DNA of 64,000 bases from NCBI GenBank assembly GCA_024742765.1, contig JANSXT010000007.1, positions 62,001 to 126,000 on the forward strand, in the 5' to 3' direction. Source of the DNA: Phyllobacteriaceae bacterium. Its GTDB lineage: Bacteria > Pseudomonadota > Alphaproteobacteria > Rhizobiales > Rhizobiaceae. A program made the position numbers and the translations under genes. Below, in pieces: positions 1 to 7,746 of this stretch. Position 1 is the stretch's first letter; the number at the start of each line of letters is the position of its first letter. Under the pieces are notes generated by a model. The model was not told the origin of the DNA. It did not search any database and was given only the letters and a program-made list of their open reading frames with translations.

Positions 1-216
1 AGGAAAGACATAGCCGAAATAGCGGGCGACCGGTTCTGGAAGCGTGTCGGGCAACGTTTCGGTCCACGGCACGGACGTTTCGGTGGCCCGGTCGATGACC
101 GTTTGCTCGAACCCTGTGATTGCCGCGCGGGTCACGTGGGCGTGGTAGGCGATGGTGCTTGTGGCGACGACGATTGCGGCGACTGTCGCCGACAAGATCA
201 GATTGCGTGTTTTCAT
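1..216 (-). CDS. DUF6544-like protein, N-terminal part only
   Basis: The gene runs off the left edge, so only the first 72 codons are present. They begin with a hydrophobic signal or anchor segment (MKTRNLILSATVAAIVVATS) and continue into a Leu-Pro-Glu-Pro-Val-Ala-Arg-Tyr stretch at about residues 61-68. That stretch resembles the start of the DUF6544 family, whose function is unknown. The ATG at 216 follows an AGGAG ribosome site. The next gene on the same strand encodes a DUF1772 membrane protein 24 bp upstream, so the two are probably cotranscribed and controlled by the TetR regulator beyond. The family call rests on this short stretch; the reading frame itself is more certain. Confidence 0.6.
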   Translation of the reverse strand, partial: MKTRNLILSATVAAIVVATSTIAYHAHVTRAAITGFEQTVIDRATETSVPWTETLPDTLPEPVARYFGYVFP

Positions 217-240
217 GGGAAGTCTCCTGTCGGGTGCCGC

Positions 241-726
241 CTAGCGGCTTTCGATGAGAGGGAAGAGGGCGACCGCAAGCGCAAGGGTCGTCGTCAGCGT
301 CCGGATCGTGTTCCAGAGGGTCCAGCGCGCCGAATAGTCGGTCCAGATCGCGGCCGCGTCGTCCCGTGCCGGATCGATCGCGGCCAGTACCTCGTTCATC
401 GGCACATTCACGAGCGCGGTCGGCACGACGGCGGCCAGCACATAGATGCCGGCGGCTGCGGCCATGAAGAGGCCCGAACGGGCGTCTCCGGTCGCAAATG
501 CCAGCACCGAAGCGCCAACGGCGACGAACGGGGTCAGAAAAAAGGTGATGAAGAAGACAGGATTGCGCACCGCCGCATTGATCGCCTGCATGGCGCTGAT
601 GGCCTTTTCAGGCGCGACGGCGTCGAGACCGGCCATGACGCAGACCGAGAAAGCATAGAAGAAGCCGGCCATCAGGCCGAGCATGAGGATCGGCGCCATG
701 GGCGCGATACGGGCGAGTTCGTTCAT
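241..726 (-). CDS. DUF1772 (anthrone oxygenase-like) membrane protein
   Basis: A protein of about 161 residues with four hydrophobic segments. The pattern matches the DUF1772 family: an N-terminal GLMAGFFYAFSVCVMAGL helix, a central PVFFITFFLTP segment, a VPMNE loop and a C-terminal WTLWNTIR motif. Some members are annotated as anthrone-oxygenase-like, but the bacterial role is unknown. I start at the ATG at 726 because GGAG lies 9 nt upstream; an in-frame ATG at 741 has no ribosome site. It is divergent from a TetR gene across a long dyad, so it is the likely regulated target. It lies 24 bp upstream of the DUF6544 gene on the same strand. Confidence 0.8.
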   Translation of the reverse strand: MNELARIAPMAPILMLGLMAGFFYAFSVCVMAGLDAVAPEKAISAMQAINAAVRNPVFFITFFLTPFVAVGASVLAFATGDARSGLFMAAAAGIYVLAAVVPTALVNVPMNEVLAAIDPARDDAAAIWTDYSARWTLWNTIRTLTTTLALAVALFPLIESR

Positions 727-760
727 GGCAATTTGCTCCATAAATGTAAAGTTCTGTACG

Positions 761-800
761 TTTGCAATAATCCGTAAAAAGCTTTACGGAAAAATGCAAA
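761..800. promoter_or_regulatory. 40-bp dyad operator between DUF1772 and tetR
   Basis: Two nested inverted repeats share one centre at 780.5. The inner arms are CCGTAAA (772-778) and TTTACGG (783-789) around AAGC. The outer arms are TTTGCA (761-766) and TGCAAA (795-800). It lies between two divergent starts and is A+T-rich against its surroundings. This is the expected form and position of an autoregulatory TetR-family operator acting on both genes. The repeat is seen directly; the binding protein is inferred from position. Confidence 0.75.
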
Positions 801-828
801 TGAAACTTTCGTAAGGGAGTGGCCCGCC

Positions 829-1434
829 ATGGGCGATTATGCCGACCGGCGCCGCACGGCGATCGAGGATGCTGCCTTCGCGCTTTTGATCGAGAATGGC
901 TACAAGGCCACATCCATGCTGGAGGTCGCGCGCCGGGCCGGTGCGTCCAACGAGACGCTCTACAAATGGTACGGCAACAAGCAGGGCCTGTTCGCAGCGC
1001 TCGTCGAAGCCAATGCGCGAACCGTGGCTGAACTGCTGCGCGGGCATCTTGATGGCGCGGATGCCGACCCGCTTGAAACGCTGGCCGCCGTCGGCCCGCT
1101 GCTGCTTGAACTCGTCACCGGCGAACGCGCCATCGCGCTCAACCGCGCCGCGGTCGGCGATGTCCATGACACGGGAACGCTGGGTCCGGCGCTGGCCGCA
1201 TCGGGCCGTGACACCGTCGTGCCCCTGATCGCGGAACTGATTGAGCAGGCACGCGACAAGGGGCAATTGGCCTTCGACAATGCCGGGGAGGTGGCCGAGA
1301 CCTATGTCGCCCTGCTCATCGGAGACCTGCAGATCCGCCGCGCCACAGGCGCGATCGGGCCGTTAAACGATGCCGCGATTCAGGCCCGGTCGAAGCGGGC
1401 CATGTCACGTCTGCAACGCCTTTATGCGCCCTGA
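829..1434 (+). CDS. TetR/AcrR-family transcriptional regulator
   Basis: A 201-residue repressor-type protein. The N-terminal helix-turn-helix spans about residues 10-55 (ALLIENGYKATSMLEVARRAG followed by SNETLYKWYGNKQGLF), the standard TetR signature with the YKWYGNK recognition helix. The C-terminal ligand and dimer domain resembles the AefR/AcrR type. The start has AAGGGAG 9 nt upstream. It is divergent from the DUF1772/DUF6544 pair and separated from it by a 40-bp dyad, so it probably represses that pair and itself. The ligand is unknown. It converges on the SDR gene with only 6 bp between stops. Confidence 0.92.
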   Translation: MGDYADRRRTAIEDAAFALLIENGYKATSMLEVARRAGASNETLYKWYGNKQGLFAALVEANARTVAELLRGHLDGADADPLETLAAVGPLLLELVTGERAIALNRAAVGDVHDTGTLGPALAASGRDTVVPLIAELIEQARDKGQLAFDNAGEVAETYVALLIGDLQIRRATGAIGPLNDAAIQARSKRAMSRLQRLYAP

Positions 1435-1440
1435 TCGCCG

Positions 1441-2220
1441 TCACCCCCGCGTGGGAAGATCCGGCAGGCCGACGCCGGTGGCGGCAAAGCCGCCGTCCGC
1501 TGCGATGATCTGGCCGGTGACGAACGCCGAATCGGGTGAACAGAGGAACCAGATGACGCTGGCGATCTCGCTTTCGGCAGCATGGCGCGGCAGCGGCATG
1601 TGATCATAATAGGATTGGCGGATTTCCGGCGTGTGCACCTTGGCGGCCATGGCGGTTTCGACCGGTCCCGGCGCCACGCCATTGACCCGGATTCGATAAT
1701 CGCCCAGTTCGGCCGCATATTGCTTGGTCAGATGGGCCAGCCCGGCCTTTGACGTGCCATAGGCAACGCGCATGGTCGACGCGCGAATGCCGGAGATCGA
1801 GGTCACGTTGACGACGGCGCCGCCGCGTCCGGCGGCCACCATGTGCGGGGCTACCGCCTGCATCATCAGGAACGGGCCGTCCAGATTGGTGGCCATCACC
1901 TCGCTCCATGTCTCAAAACTCGTCTCGAGCAGCGGCGCGAATTCGGCGATGCCGGCATTGTTGACCAGCGCGTCGATCCGGCCCAGCGTCTCGATCGTTT
2001 CCGCGACCGCCGACGAAACTTGATCGGGCAGGGAGACATCGCAGACGATCGGATGGGCGCGGTTGCTGCTAAGCGCCCGCGCCTCCTCCTGCAGCAAATC
2101 GCCCAGCCGGTCGATCATGACAACATGCCAGCCCTCGTCCAGAAACCGCTCGGCGGTGGCCAGTCCGATGCCCCGGGCCGCACCGGTGATCATCGCCACA
2201 TTCCCGTCGATCTGTGTCAC
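1441..2220 (-). CDS. SDR-family NAD(P)-dependent oxidoreductase
   Basis: A classical short-chain dehydrogenase of about 259 residues. Visible motifs are the TGAARGIG nucleotide-binding loop near residue 13, NNAG near residue 85, a catalytic Ser in the VTSISG strand and the YGTSK catalytic Tyr-Lys pair. The C-terminal VTGQIIAADGG is typical of the FabG-like subgroup. I choose the GTG at 2220 because GGGAGGGG lies just upstream and it puts the Rossmann loop at the usual distance. A longer frame with an ATG at 2322 would add 34 non-homologous residues. It is divergent from the Gfo/Idh-PfkB pair, which suggests a shared sugar or polyol pathway, but the substrate cannot be read. Confidence 0.88.
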   Translation of the reverse strand: MTQIDGNVAMITGAARGIGLATAERFLDEGWHVVMIDRLGDLLQEEARALSSNRAHPIVCDVSLPDQVSSAVAETIETLGRIDALVNNAGIAEFAPLLETSFETWSEVMATNLDGPFLMMQAVAPHMVAAGRGGAVVNVTSISGIRASTMRVAYGTSKAGLAHLTKQYAAELGDYRIRVNGVAPGPVETAMAAKVHTPEIRQSYYDHMPLPRHAAESEIASVIWFLCSPDSAFVTGQIIAADGGFAATGVGLPDLPTRG

Positions 2221-2432
2221 GTCGTCCCCTCCCGGCTGCCCTGACAGGTCTTTGCATGGCCACACGATGGCCGCAAGCACGCCGGTTTCCCGTCCATCGA
2301 TGCAGATTCCTTCACCATTCAATCACAATTGTCTTGCTGCCCGCCAGGGTGCGCGCTAGGGCGGTTTCCGCCTCTCAATCGGGGTGTCGGCCATCGCGCA
2401 TCAATCGACGCGGGCCAGTTGGGACGAAACGC

Positions 2433-3542
2433 ATGACCCTGCGCTACGGCGTCATCGGCACCGGCATGATGGGCCAGGAGCATATCCGCAACATCGCGCT
2501 TCTTGAGGGCGCGACGGTCACCGCCATCGCCGACACGCGTGAGGAGATGCGAAACGCCGGTCTCGCCGCCGCTGAAGCCGCCGGCATTCCGAACGTATAC
2601 GCCTACACCGATTATGCAGCACTGCTCTCGTCGGACACGATCGACGCGCTGATTGTCGTCAGCCCCAACGACACCCATTACGACATCATGCTGGACGCGT
2701 TGGCGACGGGCCTGCCCATCCTGCTCGAAAAGCCGTCAGCCACCTCGGCCGAAAAGGCCCGCGATCTGGCGCGCCGCGCCCACAACCGGCACGCCCCGGT
2801 CTGGGTGGCGATGGAATATCGCTACATGCCGCCGGTCGCCCGGCTGATCGAAGAAACACGAAATGGCACGGCCGGCGATCTGAAAATGCTTTCGATCGTC
2901 GAGCATCGCTATCCGTTTCTGGTCAAGCCGGGCAATTGGAACCGCTTTTCGCACCGGTCCGGCGGCACGATGGTGGAAAAATGCTGCCACTTCTTCGACC
3001 TGATGCGGCTGATCACCAAGGCCGAGCCCGTGCGCATCTTCGGCTCGGGCGGCCACGATCTCAACCATCGCGAAGAGATCCTTGACGAGGGCGTACCGGA
3101 CGTTCTCGACAATGCCTTCGTCATCGTCGATTTTGACAATGGAATGCGCGCGGCGCTCGATCTGTGCATGTTTGCCGAAGGCTCCTGGTGGCAGGAGCAT
3201 GTTTCGGTCACCGGGTCCGAAGGCAAGATCGAGGCGATGGTGCCCGGCCCGTCGCGCTTCTGGCCGGGCGGCGGCGAGCGCGCCTCCGAGATCGTGATCT
3301 CGCCCCGCGCCGACAAGGCGCCGCTGCGCGAGGAAATCCATGTCGATGATCAGGTTTTGGCCGCCGGCGATCATCATGGCGGCACCTTCTATCAGCACCG
3401 CGAGTTTGCCCGCATCGTTCGCGAAGGCGGCAAGCCCGATGTGAGCTTGACGGACGGTGCCCGCGCGGTGGAGATGGGCGAAGCCGCCGAACGGTCGATC
3501 CGGAACGGCGAAATCGTGCATCTGGGGGAAATGCCGTCATGA
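2433..3542 (+). CDS. Gfo/Idh/MocA-family oxidoreductase
   Basis: A 369-residue NAD(P)-dependent sugar or polyol dehydrogenase. The Rossmann loop VIGTGMMGQEH lies at about residues 7-17. The LEKPSA motif (near residue 96), characteristic of this family, carries the catalytic Lys. A downstream segment with HFFDLMRLI contains the expected His/Asp pair. The stop overlaps the start of the sugar kinase as ATGA, so the two are translationally coupled and probably act on the same carbohydrate. An SDR is divergent. Family members include myo-inositol and glucose dehydrogenases, and nothing here fixes the substrate. The start at 2433 has only a weak ribosome site, but it places the Rossmann fold correctly. 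Confidence 0.9.
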   Translation: MTLRYGVIGTGMMGQEHIRNIALLEGATVTAIADTREEMRNAGLAAAEAAGIPNVYAYTDYAALLSSDTIDALIVVSPNDTHYDIMLDALATGLPILLEKPSATSAEKARDLARRAHNRHAPVWVAMEYRYMPPVARLIEETRNGTAGDLKMLSIVEHRYPFLVKPGNWNRFSHRSGGTMVEKCCHFFDLMRLITKAEPVRIFGSGGHDLNHREEILDEGVPDVLDNAFVIVDFDNGMRAALDLCMFAEGSWWQEHVSVTGSEGKIEAMVPGPSRFWPGGGERASEIVISPRADKAPLREEIHVDDQVLAAGDHHGGTFYQHREFARIVREGGKPDVSLTDGARAVEMGEAAERSIRNGEIVHLGEMPS

Positions 3543-4483
3543 TCCTGACCTGCGGGGAAGCCCTGTTCGACATGTTCGCGCGTCCGTCGGATGCGTCCGG
3601 CGGCCATGGTGTCTCGGTAGACGGCGTCGTCGGCGGCTCGCCGCTCAATGTCGCGCTCGGCCTGTCGCGCATGGGCACGTCCGCCGGTCTCTTTACCCGT
3701 CTGTCGACGGATCTGCTCGGCCGACGCCTGCGCGCCTTCATGGCCGACAATGGCGTGTCGGACCGCTATTGCGTCGAAACCGACAATCTGACGACGGTCG
3801 CGCTGGTCGAAACCGGACCGGACGGCCATCCGCGCTATTCGATCTACTGCAACGGCACGGCCGACTGTTCGATGGAGCCTTCCGACATCCCCGACCGGCT
3901 CGGGGACGATGTCGATGTGATCCATCTGGGCTCGTTTGCGACCGTGTTCGAGCCGACCGGCAACACGCTGCGCACGCTGGCCCGCCGCGAGGCCGATGCC
4001 CGCTTCATCTCGTTTGACCCCAACGTGCGCACAATGGTCGTCGCTGATCTCGATCTTTGGCGCCAGCGGATCGGCGAAATGCTGCCGCTCGCCGGCCTGG
4101 TCAAGGCCAGCGACGAGGACATCGGCCTTCTGTGGCCCGGCAAGCCGCTTGAATGGTTCATCGAACAGGCGCTGGTCGCCGGTGCCGATCTCGCCTTCGT
4201 CACCCGCGGGCCGGACGGTGCGATCGCAGGATCGGCCGATGGCCGCCTCATGCATGTGCCAGGCGCTGCCGTCGATGTCGTTGACACGGTCGGCGCCGGC
4301 GACACGTTCATGGCGGCATGCCTGCATCACCTGACAGCCCAGGATTTGGCCACCGCCGGCAAGGCGCGCAGCGCAGACATCGCCGACATGGCCGGTTTCG
4401 CCGTCAGGGCCTCGGCCTTGACCTGCACCCGGCGCGGCGGCGATTTGCCGACGCTGGCCGAGATCGAGGCATTCGCCGGCTGA
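3539..4483 (+). CDS. PfkB-family carbohydrate kinase (fructokinase-like)
   Basis: A 314-residue ribokinase-fold kinase. It opens with the N-terminal CGEALFDMF strand, followed by GGSPLNVALGLSRMG, the sugar-binding first PfkB signature. The anion hole and catalytic base lie in DTVGAGDTFMAACL near residue 250. The order and length match bacterial fructokinases. ATGA overlaps the stop of the Gfo/Idh dehydrogenase, so both proteins are made together, and a sugar dehydrogenase plus kinase would feed a sugar acid or keto sugar into central metabolism. The exact sugar is not determinable. Confidence 0.9.
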   Translation: MILTCGEALFDMFARPSDASGGHGVSVDGVVGGSPLNVALGLSRMGTSAGLFTRLSTDLLGRRLRAFMADNGVSDRYCVETDNLTTVALVETGPDGHPRYSIYCNGTADCSMEPSDIPDRLGDDVDVIHLGSFATVFEPTGNTLRTLARREADARFISFDPNVRTMVVADLDLWRQRIGEMLPLAGLVKASDEDIGLLWPGKPLEWFIEQALVAGADLAFVTRGPDGAIAGSADGRLMHVPGAAVDVVDTVGAGDTFMAACLHHLTAQDLATAGKARSADIADMAGFAVRASALTCTRRGGDLPTLAEIEAFAG

Positions 4484-4555
4484 GCCGCCATTGCGCCGCC
4501 ATGGTTGGATGCGTATCACTTGGCCGTTCCGCTTTGGACTGCGCGCGAGACCGAA

Positions 4556-5245
4556 ATGCTTCTCCACCACATGCCCATGTCGGCGCCCTGCCGGTTCGTC
4601 CGTCTGTTGCTCGCCGAATATGGCGTCGAGGCTGAATTGCGCGAGGAACGCCCATGGGAGCGGCGGCAGGAGTTTCTGGCGCTGAACCCGGCCGGGACTG
4701 TCCCAGTTCTGGTCGCCGAGGCCGGCGTCCCGGTCAGCGGCGCCTACCCGATCGCCGAATATCTTGACGAAACCCGCGGCGTGATGGCGCGTGAGCGGCG
4801 TCTGATGCCCGATTATCCGCTCGACAGGGCCGAGGTTCGGCGGCTGGTCGACTGGTTCATCGTCAAGCTCGAAGCCGATGTCACACGGGCGCTGGTGCGC
4901 GAACGGATCGACAAATTGTCGATGCCCGCCGAGATCGGCGGCGGCGCGCCGGACAGTCGCGCCATGCGCGCGGCGCGTTCCAATGTGCGCCAGCATCTGC
5001 GTTATCTGAACTGGCTCGCCGGAACCCGCGACTGGCTCGGCGCTCCGTCGATTTCCGCCGCCGACATCGCCGCGGGCGCCGCCGTTTCGATCCTCGACTA
5101 TATGGGCGAGATCGACTGGTCCGAGGTGCCGCAAGCGCGCGATTGGTACACGCGGATGAAGTCGCGCCCCTCTTTCCGGCCTTTGCTGGCCGACCGGGTG
5201 CGTGGCCTCACGCCCGTATCCCACTATGCCGACCTCGATTTCTGA
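4556..5245 (+). CDS. Glutathione S-transferase family protein
   Basis: A protein of about 229 residues. The N-terminal thioredoxin-like domain shows SAPCRFVRLLLAEYGVE (a Ser/Cys active-site region) and the cis-Pro loop NPAGTVPVLV. An all-helical C-terminal domain ends in a WYTRMKSRPSFRPLL segment typical of GST-C. I start at the ATG at 4556, which begins directly before the first strand; an ATG at 4505 would add 17 unrelated residues. It lies just upstream of queG and an epimerase on the same strand, an arrangement familiar from rhizobial genomes. The substrate is unknown. Confidence 0.88.
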   Translation: MLLHHMPMSAPCRFVRLLLAEYGVEAELREERPWERRQEFLALNPAGTVPVLVAEAGVPVSGAYPIAEYLDETRGVMARERRLMPDYPLDRAEVRRLVDWFIVKLEADVTRALVRERIDKLSMPAEIGGGAPDSRAMRAARSNVRQHLRYLNWLAGTRDWLGAPSISAADIAAGAAVSILDYMGEIDWSEVPQARDWYTRMKSRPSFRPLLADRVRGLTPVSHYADLDF

Positions 5246-5269
5246 GACGCGCGCGGATAGCGTGCCGCC

Positions 5270-6436
5270 ATGCCGACGGCTGTCACCCCGCGCCTGACCG
5301 ATCCACCAAAGGCCCGCGCCTTCATCGCGCGCGATCTGAAATCGCTCGGCTTTGATGCCGTCGGAATCGCCCCGGCGGACCGGATCGACAGGGCGGCAAC
5401 GGGCCTCGACCGGTTCCTCGATGCCGGCTGGCACGGCACGATGGGCTGGATGGCCGACACGCGGGAGCGTCGCGCCGATCCGCAAACGCTCTGGCCCGAT
5501 GCCCGCTCCGTCATCATGGCGGCGATGAATTACGGCCCGGGCGATGCTTACGATCCGCTCGCCGCGCTCGGGCAGACCGATCGCGCGACGATCTCCTGCT
5601 ACGCCCACAATCGCGATTATCATGATGTCATCAAGGGCAAGCTGAAGCAGGCCGCCGGCCGGTTCGCCGCGCGCACGGGCGCCGGCGTCAAGGTTTTCGT
5701 CGACACGGCACCGGTCATGGAAAAGCCGCTTGCCGAAAAGGCCGGTCTCGGCTGGCAGGGCAAGCACACCAATCTCGTCAGCCGCGACCTTGGCTCCTGG
5801 TTCTTTCTCGGCGCGATCTTCACCGACATGGCGCTGCCGGCCGATCGCCCCGAGACCGATCATTGCGGGTCGTGCCGGGCCTGTCTCGACGTGTGCCCGA
5901 CCGACGCGTTCCCGGCGCCTTACCGGCTCGATGCGCGGCGCTGCATTTCCTATCTGACGATCGAACACAAGGGACCCGTGCCCTATGCGTTTCGCAAGGC
6001 GATCGGCAACCGCATCTATGGCTGCGACGACTGCCTCGCCGTCTGCCCGTGGAACAAGTTCGCCGGCGCGGCGCGCGAAGCAAAACTCCAATCACGCGAC
6101 GACATGCGCTCACCGCCGCTCGAAGAGCTGCTGATCCTGGACGATGCGGCGTTTCGCGCACGCTTTGCAGGCTCACCGGTCAAGCGGATCGGCCGCGCCC
6201 GTTTCGTCCGCAACTGCCTGATCGCCGCCGGCAACAGTGGCAGGCCGGCGCTGATCCCGCTCGTCATCGCGCTGCTGGACGATGCCGAACCGATGGTGCG
6301 CGGCGCTGCGGTTTGGGCGCTTGCACAACTGGCGCCGAACCGGTTTGCCCGCGAAAAGGCAGCGCGGTTTTCGGCAGAAGCCGACCGCGACGTCGCCGTC
6401 GAATGGAACAACGCAGGAGCAACAGACGGTGACTGA
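5270..6436 (+). CDS. queG: Epoxyqueuosine reductase
   Basis: A 388-residue cobalamin-dependent iron-sulfur enzyme that reduces epoxyqueuosine to queuosine at the tRNA wobble position (34). Two 4Fe-4S motifs are visible, [12 protein letters not shown] near residue 201 and CDDCLAVCP near residue 251. A central [24 protein letters not shown] region is diagnostic of QueG. The C-terminal part has HEAT-like repeats that bind tRNA. The stop overlaps the next gene by 8 bp. Length and motif order are standard, and the protein should be cytoplasmic. Confidence 0.95.
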   Translation: MPTAVTPRLTDPPKARAFIARDLKSLGFDAVGIAPADRIDRAATGLDRFLDAGWHGTMGWMADTRERRADPQTLWPDARSVIMAAMNYGPGDAYDPLAALGQTDRATISCYAHNRDYHDVIKGKLKQAAGRFAARTGAGVKVFVDTAPVMEKPLAEKAGLGWQGKHTNLVSRDLGSWFFLGAIFTDMALPADRPETDHCGSCRACLDVCPTDAFPAPYRLDARRCISYLTIEHKGPVPYAFRKAIGNRIYGCDDCLAVCPWNKFAGAAREAKLQSRDDMRSPPLEELLILDDAAFRARFAGSPVKRIGRARFVRNCLIAAGNSGRPALIPLVIALLDDAEPMVRGAAVWALAQLAPNRFAREKAARFSAEADRDVAVEWNNAGATDGD

Positions 6437-7316
6437 CCGAACGACACTGATTTTCGGCGCCGGCTTTTCGGGCCGCGCCTATGGTCATCGACTGGCCCTC
6501 GCCGGCGAGACCGTTTTCGGAACCACGCGCGATGCGGGAAAGGCCGGCGAACTGCGCCGGCTCGGCATAACGCCGGTCATCTTCGATGGTGCCGACACCC
6601 GGCTCGAACTGCGCGATGCGATTGCCCGGGCGACCGACATCATCGTCTCGGTCGCGCCCGACGCCGATGGCGATCCGGTTCTGAATGCCGTCGGCAATGC
6701 CATCGCTGCGGCGCCGCGCCTTCAGTGGATCGCCTATCTGTCCACCGTCGGTGTCTATGGCAATCATGACGGCGGCTGGGTCGATGAGGCGACGGAACCG
6801 CGCCCCGTCTCGGCCCGTTCGATCCAGCGGCTGGCCGCCGAGCGCGACTGGCAGGCATTTGCCGCCGAACGCAGAGTGCCGCTGTCGATCCTCCGCCTGT
6901 CGGGCATTTACGGTCCCGGCCGCAACGCCTTTGTCAATCTGGCGGCGGGCCGGGCGCGGCGGCTGGTCAAGCCCGGCCAGGTGTTCAACCGCATCCATGT
7001 GGACGACATCGCCGGAGCGCTGGCCTTCTTCGCCGATCATCGCCATGACGGCACCGTCAACGTCACTGATGATCTGCCGGCCCCGCCCCAGGATGTTGTC
7101 GCATATGCAGCTTCCGTCATGAAAGTTGATCCGCCGCCGGAAATCGACTTCGAAACCGCCACATTGTCGCCCATGGCGCGGTCCTTTTACGGCGAGAACA
7201 AGCGCGTTTCGAACGCGGCGATCAAGGCGCTGGGCTTCACATTCGCCCATCCCGACTACCGGTCGGCATTCGACCGGATGTGGGCCGAGGACAGTTGGCA
7301 AAAGCCGTCCGTCTGA
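6429..7316 (+). CDS. NAD-dependent epimerase/dehydratase-like SDR
   Basis: An extended-SDR protein of about 295 residues that starts with the Rossmann strand [13 protein letters not shown]. It has a YLSTVGVYG segment in place of the catalytic Ser-Tyr region, followed by [11 protein letters not shown], typical of atypical epimerase-like SDRs (COG0451, YeeZ-like). The canonical YxxxK is not obvious. I choose the GTG at 6429, inside the end of queG, because AGGAG lies 9 nt upstream. It is cotranscribed with GST and queG. The reaction is unknown; a sugar-nucleotide or quinone-related role is possible. Confidence 0.8.
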   Translation: MTDRTTLIFGAGFSGRAYGHRLALAGETVFGTTRDAGKAGELRRLGITPVIFDGADTRLELRDAIARATDIIVSVAPDADGDPVLNAVGNAIAAAPRLQWIAYLSTVGVYGNHDGGWVDEATEPRPVSARSIQRLAAERDWQAFAAERRVPLSILRLSGIYGPGRNAFVNLAAGRARRLVKPGQVFNRIHVDDIAGALAFFADHRHDGTVNVTDDLPAPPQDVVAYAASVMKVDPPPEIDFETATLSPMARSFYGENKRVSNAAIKALGFTFAHPDYRSAFDRMWAEDSWQKPSV

Positions 7317-7359
7317 TCATCGTCGCTGGCGCGCAGCGAGTATGACGGAAGGACATGAA

Positions 7360-7725
7360 ATGTCGATTAGAACAACGGCGATGGGCGCCGGTTGCGCCGC
7401 CGCAATCCTCGGCGCCCTCACTGCGGCAGAACCCGCTCATGCCGCGCAGCAATGCGGCAAGGCGTCCTGGTATGCGCTGACCTCACGCACCGCCTCCGGC
7501 GAGATGATGGATCCTTCGAAGATGACGGCGGCGCACCCTTCGCTGCCCTTCGGAACGCGCATCGCGGTGACCAACCGCGCCAATGGCCGCTCGGTCACCG
7601 TGCGCATCAACGATCGCGGGCCCTTCGTCGGCGGCCGCATCGTCGATGTCTCGAAGGAAGCGGCCCGGCGCCTGGGCATGGTGCGCGCGGGCGTCGTGCC
7701 GGTCTGTATCAGCCGGACGGGCTGA
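7360..7725 (+). CDS. Small RlpA-like double-psi beta-barrel protein
   Basis: An exported protein of 121 residues. A signal peptide ends near AEPAHA/AQQ. A single RlpA-like DPBB domain follows, with GKASWYA, a His in AAHPSLPFGT and the conserved Asp in INDRGPF. Full-length RlpA lytic transglycosylases are longer and usually carry a C-terminal SPOR domain, which is absent here, so this is a minimal form without septal targeting by SPOR. The start at 7360 has AAGGA 6 nt upstream. The gene converges on an L,D-transpeptidase, another cell-wall enzyme. Confidence 0.85.
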   Translation: MSIRTTAMGAGCAAAILGALTAAEPAHAAQQCGKASWYALTSRTASGEMMDPSKMTAAHPSLPFGTRIAVTNRANGRSVTVRINDRGPFVGGRIVDVSKEAARRLGMVRAGVVPVCISRTG

Positions 7726-7746
7726 CGATGCAAAAGCCGGTCAGCC
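7720..7746. terminator. Inverted repeat between rlpA-like gene and L,D-transpeptidase
   Basis: GGCTGAC (7720-7726) pairs perfectly with GTCAGCC (7740-7746) across 13 nt between two convergent stop codons. There is no T-run, so intrinsic termination is uncertain; it may only protect 3' ends. Confidence 0.35.

Noticed and set aside
3392-6091. A minus-strand open frame of about 900 codons
   Set aside because: It lies opposite the sugar kinase, GST and queG genes, all with strong family motifs. It is the usual long shadow frame of high-G+C DNA, rich in Arg, Gly and His and without recognisable domains.
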